A stretch of DNA of 8,048 bases, taken from REEB95 sp963810055. GTDB taxonomy: Bacteria; Pseudomonadota; Alphaproteobacteria; ATCC43930; CGMCC-115725. Below are positions 7,480 through 8,048 of this stretch, one piece after another (the first letter of the stretch is position 1; every line of letters starts with the position of its first letter). Location of the stretch: assembly GCA_963810055.1 (NCBI GenBank), contig CAWEME010000030.1, positions 1 through 8,048 of the forward strand, read 5' to 3'. Both the position numbers and the translations under genes were made by a program. Under the pieces are notes generated by a model. That model had not been told where the DNA came from, ran no database searches, and saw only the letters and a program-made list of their open reading frames with translations.

Positions 7480-8048
7480 CAGGCGCGATCGAGACGCCCT
7501 CGGGCAAGGGGCGGGGCGACGAGAATTTCCCGGTCGGCTCCTGGCTCATCCGCCGCGATCTGCGCCCGCATGTGCACGCCTTCTACCGCTTCGCGCGCGA
7601 GGCCGACGACATCGCCGACAACCCGGCGCTCGACGCATCCGAAAAGCTGCGGCGGCTCGACCGCATGGGCGCGGTGCTCGACGGCTCTCCGGGCGACGAT
7701 TCGCCTTCGGCCAAGGCGATGCGCGCCAGCCTCCAGGAGACCGGCACGACCGCGCAGCATTGCCACGACGTGCTGCGCGCCTTCAAGCTGGACGCCACCA
7801 AGCTGCGTTACCGCGACTGGGACGATCTGATGGAGTATTGCCGCTATTCGGCCTCGCCGGTGGGGCGGCAATTGCTCGATCTGCACGGCGAAAGCCGCGA
7901 CACCTGGCCGCCTTCGGACGCGCTGTGCAGCGCGCTGCAGGTGCTGAACCATCTCCAGGATTGCGCCGCCGACTACAAGAATCTCGACCGCGTCTATCTG
8001 CCCGAGCCCTGGCTGGCCGAGGCGCATGCGAGCGTCGAGGATTTGCGC
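7461..8048 (+). CDS. hpnC: Squalene synthase HpnC (3' end beyond window)
   Basis: Trans-isoprenyl diphosphate synthase family. In bacteria lacking a single squalene synthase, HpnD makes presqualene diphosphate from two farnesyl diphosphates, HpnC converts it to hydroxysqualene, and HpnE reduces that to squalene for the cyclase Shc. The 196 visible residues include ENFPVGSWLI (21-30), FYRFAREADDIADNP (41-55) with the first aspartate-rich motif DDIAD (49-53), YCRYSASPVGRQLLDLHG (126-143) and LNHLQDCAADYKNLDRVYLP (162-181) with the second motif. Family members are about 280-300 residues, so roughly two thirds is present and the frame is open at the edge. It starts at ATG 7461 inside hpnB, 9 bases after GGAAGGG (7445-7451). 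The 19-base overlap implies coupled translation. HpnC rather than HpnD is favoured by the ENFPVGS start, the NHLQDC motif and the position after hpnB. Confidence 0.94.
   Translation, partial: MAEPALTGAIETPSGKGRGDENFPVGSWLIRRDLRPHVHAFYRFAREADDIADNPALDASEKLRRLDRMGAVLDGSPGDDSPSAKAMRASLQETGTTAQHCHDVLRAFKLDATKLRYRDWDDLMEYCRYSASPVGRQLLDLHGESRDTWPPSDALCSALQVLNHLQDCAADYKNLDRVYLPEPWLAEAHASVEDLR

Overview
The window is compact, clearly GC-rich chromosomal DNA, most likely from a hopanoid-producing alphaproteobacterium. Three things suggest this: a dxr gene of alphaproteobacterial character, the hpnA-hpnB-hpnC order known from alphaproteobacterial hopanoid clusters, and two kinds of short palindromic intergenic repeat common in that class. 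It contains six protein genes on the + strand (the first and last cut by the window edges) and one on the - strand. No gene-free stretch exceeds 200 bases. No RNA gene, transposase, CRISPR array or phage gene was seen.

Left part (1-3290). A 5'-truncated gene of the 4,5-dihydroxyphthalate decarboxylase family runs rightward and meets, tail to tail, a bifunctional enoyl-CoA hydratase/3-hydroxyacyl-CoA dehydrogenase gene on the - strand. The 192 bases between them are largely repeat DNA: a roughly 100-base compound palindrome that can be drawn as a three-way junction, then an 8-bp hairpin with a 4-base loop. The beta-oxidation gene carries all expected catalytic residues, but its reading frame is broken near 2111-2117 by what looks like one extra base. 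The next 114 bases are a divergent promoter region with a perfect 9-bp inverted repeat.

Middle (3291-3998). A ChaC-type gamma-glutamylcyclotransferase gene, probably for glutathione turnover, has no obvious functional link to its neighbours.

Right part (4084-8048). dxr, the committed step of the MEP isoprenoid pathway, is followed 19 bases later by hpnA, then hpnB (4-base ATGA overlap) and hpnC (19-base overlap, running off the window). This looks like one transcription unit joining isoprenoid precursor supply to squalene and hopanoid synthesis. By analogy with known clusters, hpnD, hpnE and shc probably lie just beyond the right edge.

No wholly new system is evident. The points most worth a second look are the dxr-hpnABC linkage, the frameshift in the beta-oxidation gene, the nested palindromic repeat, and the inverted repeat between the divergent genes.
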